Assembly: GCA_040388605.1 (NCBI GenBank)
Contig: JAZKBN010000051.1
Location: 1-64,000 of the forward strand
Source of the DNA: JAZKBN01 sp040388605
GTDB taxonomy: Bacteria; Bacteroidota; Bacteroidia; Cytophagales; Flexibacteraceae
DNA length: 64,000 nucleotides
Reading direction: 5' to 3'
Below, in pieces: positions 46,401-53,231 of the stretch. Below the pieces are notes generated by a model that was not told the DNA's origin, did no database searches, and saw only the letters and a list, made by a program, of their open reading frames with translations. Position 1 is the stretch's first letter, and each line of letters starts with the position of its first letter. The translations under genes were made by a program, and so were the position numbers.

Positions 46401-48116
46401 GGCGACGTCGCCCTGCAGGAGCTTGTCTTTTACTACGGTGCGGAAAAGCTTGTTGGCATCGTTACCGGCAGGCTCGCGTGAACCTGCGCCGCCCCATTTT
46501 TTATTATAAGGCACACCTTCGCCCAAATCTGCAAAACCTATTACGTTTCGCATGTTGGCGGTGTTGTTCTGCTTGTTGCTGATGTAAACATCTACCCGGT
46601 TAATAAAAACGCCGCTGGCGGGGGGCACAATGGCCGGGTTATTCAGGGCCTTCTCGTAATTGTTCCTGAAAAACTGGCTCAGGAAAAAGTGGCGGTTGGC
46701 ATCATAATCATCGCAGCGGATGTTGATGTCGCGGTTTTGGGCGCCGCCGCCGTTGCCGCTGCCTTTCACTTTCAGCTGGTCCATGCGGCTGCGCTGGCTG
46801 CTGGCTACGGCCACCACCTTTAAGCGACCGAACTGCATGGTAGCCTTGGCCCCGAAGAGGTTATTTGCGCCCGTAATAAGCCTGCTGCTGATGGGCAGGC
46901 TCACGTTGCCAAGCTCTATTTTCTTAATAATCTCATTATCGAGACCGGTATAGTCAACCTTTACGTTGTTATCGAATTCGAAGTTGGCCTTGGTATCGTA
47001 GTTAATGCTGAGCTTCACCTTCTCGCCTACCTTGCCCTGCACGTTCACGCTGATTTGCTGGTCAAACAGGAACTGGGTATTGCGCTGCTGCCGCAGCGGC
47101 AGGGCCGGGTTGGCCACCTGCTGGCTGTTTATGCCAAAATCAAGCACTACCGTGCCGTTGGGCTTCAGATCTATGCTGTTGCCGCCGAAAATGCGGTCGA
47201 AGGCAGGGTTGAAGTATATTTTAGGTATGAGCCGGTTATTGCTCATAGGCCCCTGCCCGCCCGAGTTTTCCTCAGATTTGGCGCGCATGTAATTCTTCAT
47301 ATCCTCGCGCTGACGCCAGCGGGTATATTCCTCGAAAGTCATGGTGCTGGGCGGCCTTACGTCTACCTCGCCGGCTTTCTCGCGTATATCGTAATCGCCC
47401 TGCATGCTGTCGAGCGTTACATCGGTTTTTACGTTGCCGGGGTTGCCGGGCACCAGGGGCGATGAATAGCCCGGGTTCGAAAACGGGTCGCCATGCCTGT
47501 CCACTGCATCAAACTGCGGGCGGCGGCTGGGTACATATTTACCGTTGCCTTTTTTAGTGGTGTCGCCGGGAATACCGGTGGTGCCGTTTGCTCCTGTTGT
47601 GGCAGGTGGCGCAGGTACAGGATTAGATGCGGGTTTATTTCCGGCAGGCGCTGTGGTTGCCGGCGGGTTTACAGCAGGCGGGGTAACCTGTGCGGGCGCT
47701 TTTTTCTTACTTGTATCTGGTTCAGTATTGTCGGGCGGCGGCGGCGGGGCCTGCGGGTCAGGCATTTCAGCAGAAGCATCGGCCTCCCCGGCAAGAGCCT
47801 CTTCCGAAAATTCGGCACCTGAAAATGTGCTGCCCGATGCGGCTTCGCTTGAGGTGGCTGTTTCTGAATTTACCGGGGCGCTGCTTGTTAAGGCCAAAGC
47901 AAGGGCGGCATTGAAGCCGGCTTCTTCCTCCTCGTTTTCAAACAATGATTCATGTTTGCCTTCCTTTTCGGCACGCTCTTCTTCGTACTCAAAAAGTACG
48001 GGCTGCCCGGCAAAAAGTACGGCAGGCACCTTTACCCCGCCGCTCGCTGAAAAAATGCTCGCGGGCAACAGGCAGGTAAAGAAAATAAAGAGGAAGTACG
48101 GCCTTGCGTAGGTCAA
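40461..48116 (-). CDS. sprA: T9SS outer-membrane translocon protein SprA (Sov)
   Basis: A 2551-residue protein, the very large 36-strand outer-membrane channel of the type IX secretion system, required for secretion and gliding. A signal peptide (YFLFIFFTCLLPASIFSAS) is followed by an acidic and then proline/threonine-rich, low-complexity stretch (about 40-190). Family landmarks include DFGINSQQVANPALPLRQQR, VNVQGKVGEKVKLSINYDTK, IELGNVSLPISSRLITGANN, the long central repeats with YVDHYVFNELYRTTKALAKQ and FKYEKADLFSFQQRSFFGTR, and a final barrel ending TKFGVQMRFTLQ. A lysine/glycine/proline linker (about 2039-2077) is an insertion. The start is a TTG at 48116, as no in-frame ATG lies between the upstream TGA and the signal peptide. 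It follows ruvA on the same strand, an arrangement common in Bacteroidota. Confidence 0.95.
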   Translation of the reverse strand: MTYARPYFLFIFFTCLLPASIFSASGGVKVPAVLFAGQPVLFEYEEERAEKEGKHESLFENEEEEAGFNAALALALTSSAPVNSETATSSEAASGSTFSGAEFSEEALAGEADASAEMPDPQAPPPPPDNTEPDTSKKKAPAQVTPPAVNPPATTAPAGNKPASNPVPAPPATTGANGTTGIPGDTTKKGNGKYVPSRRPQFDAVDRHGDPFSNPGYSSPLVPGNPGNVKTDVTLDSMQGDYDIREKAGEVDVRPPSTMTFEEYTRWRQREDMKNYMRAKSEENSGGQGPMSNNRLIPKIYFNPAFDRIFGGNSIDLKPNGTVVLDFGINSQQVANPALPLRQQRNTQFLFDQQISVNVQGKVGEKVKLSINYDTKANFEFDNNVKVDYTGLDNEIIKKIELGNVSLPISSRLITGANNLFGAKATMQFGRLKVVAVASSQRSRMDQLKVKGSGNGGGAQNRDINIRCDDYDANRHFFLSQFFRNNYEKALNNPAIVPPASGVFINRVDVYISNKQNNTANMRNVIGFADLGEGVPYNKKWGGAGSREPAGNDANKLFRTVVKDKLLQGDVADERLKTAPEYLLKGGTDYEMLPGARKLTDRDFTFHPQLGYISLVSPLVNQDDIVGVAYEYTYNGRVYTVGQPTGAAANVADTGKVIVKMLRSTTNNVSLPMWDLQMKNVYSLGSSGIQRDGFLMRIIYRDDSTGVDNPALRQGRRVANRQLTQLLNADRLNPANELIADGQYDFIDKVTIDATKGLLIFPVLEPFGKFLQSKFDADEAVYVDHYVFNELYRTTKALAKQYANKNKYYIMGSVQSTAGSSVSLNALNLSPGSVKVYAGLTLLTEGTDYTVDYTQGKVTVNPTILAGGQEITFKYEKADLFSFQQRSFFGTRMDYAVNPDINIGGSLLYLNERPLIRRVSVGEEPASNVLYGIDVNVKKESRLITKIVDALPFLQTKEPSMVTFQGEYAQLIPGTSTFVDASGKGISYIDDFEGAPTLTDLTYATTMWKFASVPLGYGMPGSSKLSTNFRRARLAWFNMDNLFFSTNGSLRPKNITNDDMKANYVRAVLPQEVFPNRQPGAIVTPQPVLDLNFYPSERGPYNFTTAYNADGTLRTPENNWAGITHSFGTNGDFDAANTEYIEFWMMDPFHDEDVGGNSTGTLRTGKMYINLGSVSEDVLEDSKHEAENTIPADGSTTGLENTVWGRTANQPPISNSFDNEGNRRTLQDIGLDGIDNHQEEEYHADYIAAIQGSGITQDIKDKLLADPAGDDFRHYLDSRYDGATNAKVLERYKHFNDMEGNSPVNTGGSYTASSTNEPDNEDINRDNTVTPNNNYYKYRVDIDPNSFQVGRNYIVDYQKATGKDVGWYLFRVPFRDLSHPNYAGKEGDITDFRSIRFMRMFLTGFKVPVSVRMVQLRTVGSTWRPYDKPLPPSGPYTNDEHDAAVTVGTVNIEENGSRGDGKVAYVVPPGLPRDRDITSGINRQLNEQSLSMCVERLRPNSAQAVFKTLKVDFLNYQRLRLWVSASTHDPNTKDEDVNAFIRIGTDYTDNYYEVEVPLKLTALGTTAQDQIWKAENEINVLLAELYSLKVERNVNRISQNAIYSRTGAGESKRMIVSVKGNPDLNTATIAMLGVRCAPGAGSRPKNLCVWFDEMRVTDFLMNAGWATTGTLAIKLADLGTFNATGQYTSVGFGGIEQRISERARNWVYSYNLSTNLALDKFLPKSIGLKLPMYASFEQNFTDPKYDPLNPDIELEKTLGSIQDAKVREFYKKIVQDKTTRKNISFTNVQKTKTGTGISFPWDISNISLTYSYSELHRTNVNLQDYRMRTWKYAAAYTYSTSGGNVEPFKKMFKSPWFKLITDFNVGFLPSTLNARVDLDRSFTRTQLRSSDVFATTNTILPTFEKSFMMTRVYGARYSPAKSLTLDYTATVSAIIDEPRGDVSSKDQQDTIVNNLKKLGRTKSFNQTMSASYKLPIDKTPLTDWLGADARYNVGYIWTASPQALQDTLGNTIQNSRERSINAKADLVRFYNKIPWLAKINNPPPKPAATKPGAKDGKDGKGKTGPKAMGPGAKADTVKKPREYKLIKGFARLLMSIRSANASYSETENTILPGFRPSPSFFGNSNDFAAPGWKFITGDQSPSIKDTAEKYKWLGSSTLQNQNFAQTKTINLTGRVSIEPVRDFRIQLDAKKTTTSGYQETFRNVDSLNEGLYEFHRLNPTQTGSYTVSYIFAPTAFGTADKSYNDEAYRAFEKNLDIIAGRLMNPGENPNILKDPTVPFTRVSQDVLLPSLLAAYTGEDAHKTKLNSFPRVPLPNWRIDYAGLTRIPFLADKFSSISLTHAYTGAYTVSSYTSSLAYGQSLGLANSPSSNTLPSLTDTSGGTTVWVPTYIINSVTISEKFAPLVGINMRTKNKITLKLDYNKERSINMNTTNAQMAELNSWDITFGVGYQKSGMNLPFKVKGRTVTLKNEVTMRCDIMIRDTRTVQHKLLEPGVVTQGQQNVQIKPTANYVVNKSLNIQAYLEYTVDTPKVSTSYKRSQTKFGVQMRFTLQ

Positions 48117-48472
48117 TGTAATGGCTTGCTTGCCTTGCCTGCCCGGGTTTATTGAAGCAGGGAAAAGGGCTTTGTGTAATTTTATAGGAACCGGAACCTG
48201 GATTTTAGCTCAAAACCGCCGGGCTTTTATAAACAGTACAGGGCATTTACAGGGCCCCGCTTAATATTTGAAGGTCAGGTGTTGGGTTTGAACAGGGCTG
48301 AAGATTTTTATGCGGCAGGCATGTGCCTGCTGAAGGGTTGCTTTATGTATTAATGAACCGATATTAATTGCGGCCCGGTATTTGCGTTCGTCAATATACG
48401 CAGGGCGTGTATTTGCATTGGTTTGCGTTTCGGGGTGAATGCCCCGGGTTTTAAAAAAGCGCTCATGAAACC
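48117..48472. other. Spacer between ruvA and sprA
   Basis: No gene is supported. It is long enough for an own sprA promoter, but no TAnnTTTG box close to the start was found, so read-through from ruvA is possible. Confidence 0.4.
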
Positions 48473-49072
48473 TCAGGAAGGTTTCAGCGCACGTTTTATT
48501 AAGTCTTCAACGGAGAGGGCATTGCCGTCCCGTTTTATTATCGCGTCCAATGTTTTTTCGGCAGCCGGTTTATTAAGTCCCAGGGTTACCAATGCGGATA
48601 ACGCCTCAGCCCTTGCCGTATTGCCCGCCTGCAGCGAAGGAATTCCGGGAATTTCACCGCTTATGGAATCTTTACGCACTTTATCCTTTAATTCAAGCAC
48701 AAGACGCTGCGCCGTTTTAGTACCTATACCCTTTATACCGCTTAAAGTTCGCAGGTCTTCGCGCAGTATGGCGGTTTCAAGCTCGGCAGCGGGCAAAGAG
48801 CCCAATATAAGCAATGCCGTGCCCGGCCCCACCCCGCTCACCGATATCAGGTGCAGGAAGAGCGCTTTTTCATCGCCTTCGGCAAAACCGTAGAGGGTAT
48901 GGGCATCTTCTTTAATGTGCAGGTAGGTATGCAGCTTCACGGCCGCATTCAAATCAGGCAGGGTGCGGTATGTACTCAGAGATATGCGCACCTGGTAACC
49001 AACGCCGCCAATGTCTATGATGACATAGCTGTGGTCTTTCCAGGAAAGCTTACCGTTTAGCCAGGCTATCAT
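48473..49072 (-). CDS. ruvA: Holliday junction DNA helicase subunit RuvA
   Basis: A 199-residue protein that binds four-way DNA junctions as a tetramer and loads the RuvB motor for branch migration. The N-terminal OB domain has IAWLNGKLSWKDHSYVIIDI and GGVGYQVRISLSTY. The helix-hairpin-helix domain contains VSGVGPGTALLILGSL and IKGIGTKTAQRLVLELKDK. The small C-terminal RuvB-binding domain is at the end (ARAEALSALVTLGLNKPAAE). It has its own well-formed promoter at 49099-49128 and lies 356 bases upstream of sprA. Confidence 0.97.
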   Translation of the reverse strand: MIAWLNGKLSWKDHSYVIIDIGGVGYQVRISLSTYRTLPDLNAAVKLHTYLHIKEDAHTLYGFAEGDEKALFLHLISVSGVGPGTALLILGSLPAAELETAILREDLRTLSGIKGIGTKTAQRLVLELKDKVRKDSISGEIPGIPSLQAGNTARAEALSALVTLGLNKPAAEKTLDAIIKRDGNALSVEDLIKRALKPS

Positions 49073-49098
49073 TTATTGGTAAATTAGGAATAAGCCCG

Positions 49099-49128
49099 CA
49101 AAATTAGGTGAAATTACCCACAGGGCAA
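49099..49128 (-). promoter_or_regulatory. ruvA promoter with both boxes
   Basis: On the minus strand TTG, 19 bases, then TAATTTTG: a full match to the Bacteroidota pattern TTG-N17-23-TAnnTTTG. The -7 box ends 26 bases before the ATG. Confidence 0.8.
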
Positions 49129-49303
49129 TAAAAATCCGGCTTTTCAAAGCAGCGGAACATGCTATATAAGAATAATGCAGCCCCGGCACCTGGTAATTAC
49201 CGGCTTTGACCCGGCCCCGGGCAAAGTTTTGCTCATTAGGCAACCCTTGGCAGCCTTACATGGTCTGCTGAAAAGATTCGTAATTATATTAATCAGTTGG
49301 GCA

Positions 49304-49311
49304 TATATTTG
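49304..49311 (+). promoter_or_regulatory. -7 box for the delta-60 gene at 49350
   Basis: TATATTTG matches TAnnTTTG, 38 bases before the ATG. No -33 TTG at the usual distance. Confidence 0.5.
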
Positions 49312-49349
49312 CCTTCCCGCTCTTATAACTAAGCTTTTACCCTGTATTT

Positions 49350-51713
49350 ATGCTCAGTAAACTGTACCCTGCGCTTGCAGCGCTAATCCTTATTTCGTTC
49401 AGCGCCGTTGCCCAAACGCCTACCCCCCAGCTACCCTTTGATACAGACGGACCCGTTAACTCTATTATCAGGGAAGGCAATACCATTTACATTGGCGGCG
49501 AATTCCGCACGGCAGGCAAACCTACAGGGCACGGGGCGGCTGTAAATGTAGCCAACGGCTCACTTGCCGCCACTGATTTTCCTTATATCGACAAGGAAAT
49601 ATCTGCCTCGGTACCCGACGGGCAGGGTGGCTGGTATATTGCAGGTGATTTTCAATACATAGGCAGAACTTACAGGCCAAATTTTGCCCACCTCTTTGCA
49701 GATCTAAGCCCTGACCCTGACTTTAACCCCGATAATTCAGCTTTAACCGGCTTATCATCATTGGTGCTTTGCGGCAGCAAGCTTTTATATTGCGCATACG
49801 GAAGCCCAAGGGCTGTTAATGCAAAAACAGGAGAATCATTGCCTTGGCACCCCGATGTTCAGGGTGGTGTTAACCAAATAGCTGCAAGCGGATCTACAGT
49901 ATATATTGCCGGAAGCTTCAGCTCTGTAAATAACATATCAAGGCTCAATATTGCAGCCCTCGATACCCTTACCGGGGCAGTAAAGCCATGGAGCCCCCCT
50001 GTCGGCCTTGCCGGAGATGGCTCTTATGTAAGCCAAATGGACATAAGGAAAGGTAAAGTTTACATAGCAGGCAGTTTCAGCCGGGCAGCAGGCAGCCCGC
50101 GAAACAACCTGGCAGCCTTAGATTCCGCCTCAGGGGCCGCAACCGCATGGAACCCAAATTCAGATGAGGCAATTCTTATTATGAGCCTGGGCGAGCACTC
50201 TGCTTACATATATGGCTACTATAGTTATTTAAACGGGATACCTTATGAAGGTATGGCTAATGTTGATTTTGAAACCGGCCGCATTAAGCGCTGGCACCCC
50301 ACAGACAACGGTACAAACTATATAACCGGCATCAGGGAGTACCGCGGCATAGCCTATATTACAACAAGGCCAGTCGGCTTCCCAAGCTATTCAAAATACT
50401 TAAGCCTTACCGATACCCTGCGTGGGAGAACAGCCGGCCCGGAAATAGATATAAACGGGCAGGTTTACACACTGTCTTTCCAGGACGGGAAACTGTTTGC
50501 AGGCGGTAATTTTAACGGCTGCCAATTGCCCCTGCGCCGCGGCCTGGCCGCATTTGAAGCAAATACAGGCAATCTCCTGCCCTGGAACCCGAACACCACC
50601 GGCTTTGTAAACAAAATTCTGCTGCACGATGGTAAAATATTCGCCTGCGGAACCTTCGACAGCGCAGGCGGGGAAAGCCGGAATCGCGTTGCAGCTTTTG
50701 ATGCCAATACAGCTGCATTGAGCCCTTTTGCGCCGTTCATTGCGGCCCAACAGGTAAACAGTATTCATATTGTTGGCAACAAGCTGTTCGCTTCAGGTAC
50801 TTTCGGCGGCCAGGACAACCCTACAGGCCTGCTTACTTTCGATAAAAATACGGGAGAGCTAAGCCCCTTGCAGATTAATCCCGGCTCAAGCGTAGCTACC
50901 ATGCAGAGCGCCGGCAATACCCTCTTCCTAAGCGGCCGTTTCGATTATAGTGAGCCCGGTACAGGCCAAACCCGTGCCGATTGGGCTGCCTTTAATGTTG
51001 AAACCGGGCGCCTCACTAATTTTAACCCGCGCCCTATTTTCCGCATGGCTGAGCTGTGCCTTATTGGCGGGGTGCTGTATGGCATTTCAAGTGAGGCAAG
51101 GGCAAGTGTTGACAGTTATTACGGCGCTTATGATACCGCAACGGGCGCCCCGATAGCATGTAATTTCGAACCCGAAAGCGGTGGTGCATTATGCAATGCA
51201 GGCGGTAAAATTGTTGTCGCGGCCTATTACTCGCTATCAGGTAGCACCGCTGAGTACAGGCTGCAAATTGCAAACCCCGAAAACTGCACTTCGCTTGACG
51301 TAAACAGCAACCTGCGTGATCATTATTTCATCTCTTTAGCCGGCTACGGCAAATTGCTTTACGGCGGCGGCGGCTTTAACTATTGGGACTTGGGTAACGA
51401 CCGTAAGTTCTTCATGCTCCTTGATAACCAATACGGTGAAGACCCGCTCGGAATTGCCGAACCGGCTCATACCTCCGCAACCACCACCCTGTACCCAAAC
51501 CCGGCAACCGACAAGCTGTTCATAGCATCTGCTTCAACAGGCACAGCATCTGCAAAAGCCTTCAGGCCTGTAATTTTTAATGCCATAGGTCAAAGCCAAA
51601 ACCTGCTTATAAACCCGCATGCCGATGGTTGGGAAACCAATGTGTCTGCATTGCCTGCAGGGGTGTACTTTGTACAGACCGGGCAGGGAACACATAAGTT
51701 TATTAAGGAATAA
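49350..51713 (+). CDS. Secreted delta-60 (propeller-like) repeat protein with T9SS type A domain, copy 3
   Basis: A 787-residue paralogue of the tandem pair at 5629-10578, but 39 kb away. The signal peptide ends FSAVAQ (about residue 22). Delta-60-like repeats follow (TIYIGGEFRTAGK, TVYIAGSFSSVNN, KVYIAGSFSRAAG, KIFACGTFDSAGG, KLFASGTFGGQDN), with ALDxxTG and W-x-P motifs. A type A sorting domain occupies the end (LYPNPATDKLFIASAST...LPAGVYFVQTGQGTHKFIKE). The start is ATG at 49350. It is preceded by its own promoter box and closed by a very strong terminator. Probably exported through SprA, whose gene lies close by on the other strand; ligand unknown. Confidence 0.86.
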   Translation: MLSKLYPALAALILISFSAVAQTPTPQLPFDTDGPVNSIIREGNTIYIGGEFRTAGKPTGHGAAVNVANGSLAATDFPYIDKEISASVPDGQGGWYIAGDFQYIGRTYRPNFAHLFADLSPDPDFNPDNSALTGLSSLVLCGSKLLYCAYGSPRAVNAKTGESLPWHPDVQGGVNQIAASGSTVYIAGSFSSVNNISRLNIAALDTLTGAVKPWSPPVGLAGDGSYVSQMDIRKGKVYIAGSFSRAAGSPRNNLAALDSASGAATAWNPNSDEAILIMSLGEHSAYIYGYYSYLNGIPYEGMANVDFETGRIKRWHPTDNGTNYITGIREYRGIAYITTRPVGFPSYSKYLSLTDTLRGRTAGPEIDINGQVYTLSFQDGKLFAGGNFNGCQLPLRRGLAAFEANTGNLLPWNPNTTGFVNKILLHDGKIFACGTFDSAGGESRNRVAAFDANTAALSPFAPFIAAQQVNSIHIVGNKLFASGTFGGQDNPTGLLTFDKNTGELSPLQINPGSSVATMQSAGNTLFLSGRFDYSEPGTGQTRADWAAFNVETGRLTNFNPRPIFRMAELCLIGGVLYGISSEARASVDSYYGAYDTATGAPIACNFEPESGGALCNAGGKIVVAAYYSLSGSTAEYRLQIANPENCTSLDVNSNLRDHYFISLAGYGKLLYGGGGFNYWDLGNDRKFFMLLDNQYGEDPLGIAEPAHTSATTTLYPNPATDKLFIASASTGTASAKAFRPVIFNAIGQSQNLLINPHADGWETNVSALPAGVYFVQTGQGTHKFIKE

Positions 51714-51736
51714 GCGGCTTTAGTAATACCCGGCGG

Positions 51737-51786
51737 AAAACAACAAAACCGCGCCCTGATTAAAAGAGGCGCGGTTTTGTTGTTTT
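51737..51786. terminator. Very strong bidirectional terminator (19-bp perfect stem)
   Basis: AAAACAACAAAACCGCGCC (51737-51755) and its exact complement at 51768-51786 enclose a 12-base loop. It serves both the delta-60 gene (+) and the convergent barrel gene (-). Confidence 0.95.
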
Positions 51787-51808
51787 AGAATCGCTTTACC
51801 GGGAAGGG

Positions 51809-52504
51809 TTACCAGCCGAAAGTATAACCAACCTGTATAGTCCCCCTGCCTGAAAACCGGAATCCGTTATGCATATCCAGGTTATATTCAGCGCTGTTAT
51901 TGCTGCGGCGGCTAACATCATATATAATGCCCGGTCCGAACAGTATTCTGAAATACTTGCCCCCGGGATCTGTAGCCATAATGCCCATGCTGATTCCGCC
52001 GCCATAAGAATGCATATCGGCCCATGCCAGGGTGCCGTCGGGTTTGGTAACCGAGGCATAATCGTATCGGAAGCGGGCAAAAGGCCCAATGAAACCACCG
52101 GGGTTACACATATCTCCTGTATGGTAAAGCTTAAACTCAGGTGTTACAGATATGCTTGTGCCATGCCAGCCCCGGTTGTTAAAGTAATCGGGGAAATAAG
52201 TTACCGGGCTTGCATATCCGGAAACGGAGAATCCAAGATGCTCGCTGAAAATTAAATCGTAACCCATAGAAACCCGCATCATCAGCATGGCGAGGGGCTC
52301 GGTAGTAATGGTATGCTCGTTTTTGAATTTTTTATCTTCTTCGGCTGAATAGGATTTAGCCGGTTTCTTATTTTCCGTTGTCGGTAATAAGGTATGTGAG
52401 CCTGCACTGTCGGGCTTGGCATTTTGGGCAAAGCCTGTGCGGTACATGAGTAGTATGGCCATGGCCGGAATAGCAGCAATGGTTCTTTTTCGGATTGGCA
52501 GCAT
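51809..52504 (-). CDS. Outer-membrane beta-barrel-like protein
   Basis: A 231-residue exported protein with signal peptide (MLPIRKRTIAAIPAMAILLM...GFAQ). After a short charged linker (AEEDKKFKNEHTITTEPLAM), alternating strands appear (MRVSMGYDLIFSEHLGFSVS, VTPEFKLYHTG, FIGPFARFRYDYASV, YGGGISMGIMAT, FRILFGPGIIYDV), and the protein ends GTIQVGYTFGW, an aromatic-terminated last strand as expected for an outer-membrane barrel of about eight strands. It resembles DUF3575/OmpA-like barrels in general, but I cannot name the family. The frame opens 108 bases upstream, but only the ATG at 52504 gives the signal peptide. Confidence 0.75.
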   Translation of the reverse strand: MLPIRKRTIAAIPAMAILLMYRTGFAQNAKPDSAGSHTLLPTTENKKPAKSYSAEEDKKFKNEHTITTEPLAMLMMRVSMGYDLIFSEHLGFSVSGYASPVTYFPDYFNNRGWHGTSISVTPEFKLYHTGDMCNPGGFIGPFARFRYDYASVTKPDGTLAWADMHSYGGGISMGIMATDPGGKYFRILFGPGIIYDVSRRSNNSAEYNLDMHNGFRFSGRGTIQVGYTFGW

Positions 52505-53145
52505 ATATAAAAACAAGGTTTTTAACTCCTTTGTATGAATACGAAATATGCTGATGCTTATTGTACCGGAATATAAAAGCAGGCATTGCCACCCGCTCAT
52601 TAAAACCGCCAAAAGAAAATATACCCGAATCGGCCTGCTCCCCTGAAACCGGAGTGCTAGCCTGTAAAACGGTAAACGCCCGTGCAGGGTATAAAAACCA
52701 TGTGCACGGGCTTGGCCGAATTTTTAATCTATAATGCATTAACAGCTTAAAAAGCAGCGCTTTAACACGCCGGGTACAGAATTATTAAAATCATTTCTAA
52801 AAGTGTTTACTGAATTGCTTTCTCATATATAACGTAACAAACTTACGCCGGGCTGCGGTATCTGCCAATTAAATTCCGGGAACTGTGGGTTTGACTTATT
52901 GAACGGGGCTTTTCAGCTGTTTTTCGGAATCAGCAGCTCCTGAACAGGTTTTCAGCAGGTATTGTGGTTCATATATAAACAGCTGTAAAACGGTAAAAAA
53001 AAGGTGCGGGGCATGTATCCTGCTTTGCCTGCAAAGGAACAATTTGTATCGGCGCAGGGAGTGTATATGCCTGCCGGGAATTAATGCATGCGCTTATTGC
53101 TTTCGGGTAATAAGCAAAGGTTGTATATGTGCGGGGCAACAGCAA
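52505..53145. other. Long non-coding region
   Basis: About 640 bases with no supported gene. It holds an inverted repeat GCCCGTGCA/TGCACGGGC (52678-52711, 16-base loop) followed by a weak T-run, which might be a terminator or a small RNA end. The rest is AT-rich with no recognised motif. Confidence 0.45.
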
Positions 53146-53179
53146 AAAACCCCGTAACCGGTAAGGGTTACGGGGTTTT
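53146..53179 (-). terminator. Rho-independent terminator after the type A cargo gene
   Basis: AAAACCCCGTAACC and GGTTACGGGGTTTT pair perfectly (14 bp) around a 6-base loop, 53 bases after the stop; T residues follow leftward. Confidence 0.9.
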
Positions 53180-53231
53180 CAGTTTCATTCATGCCCGGTA
53201 ATTTACAGGCGGAATGTGGCAGCTTAATGCC

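Noticed and set aside
52368..52739. 123-codon minus frame overlapping the start of the barrel gene
   Set aside because: Out of frame with a gene having a clear signal peptide; no recognisable features.
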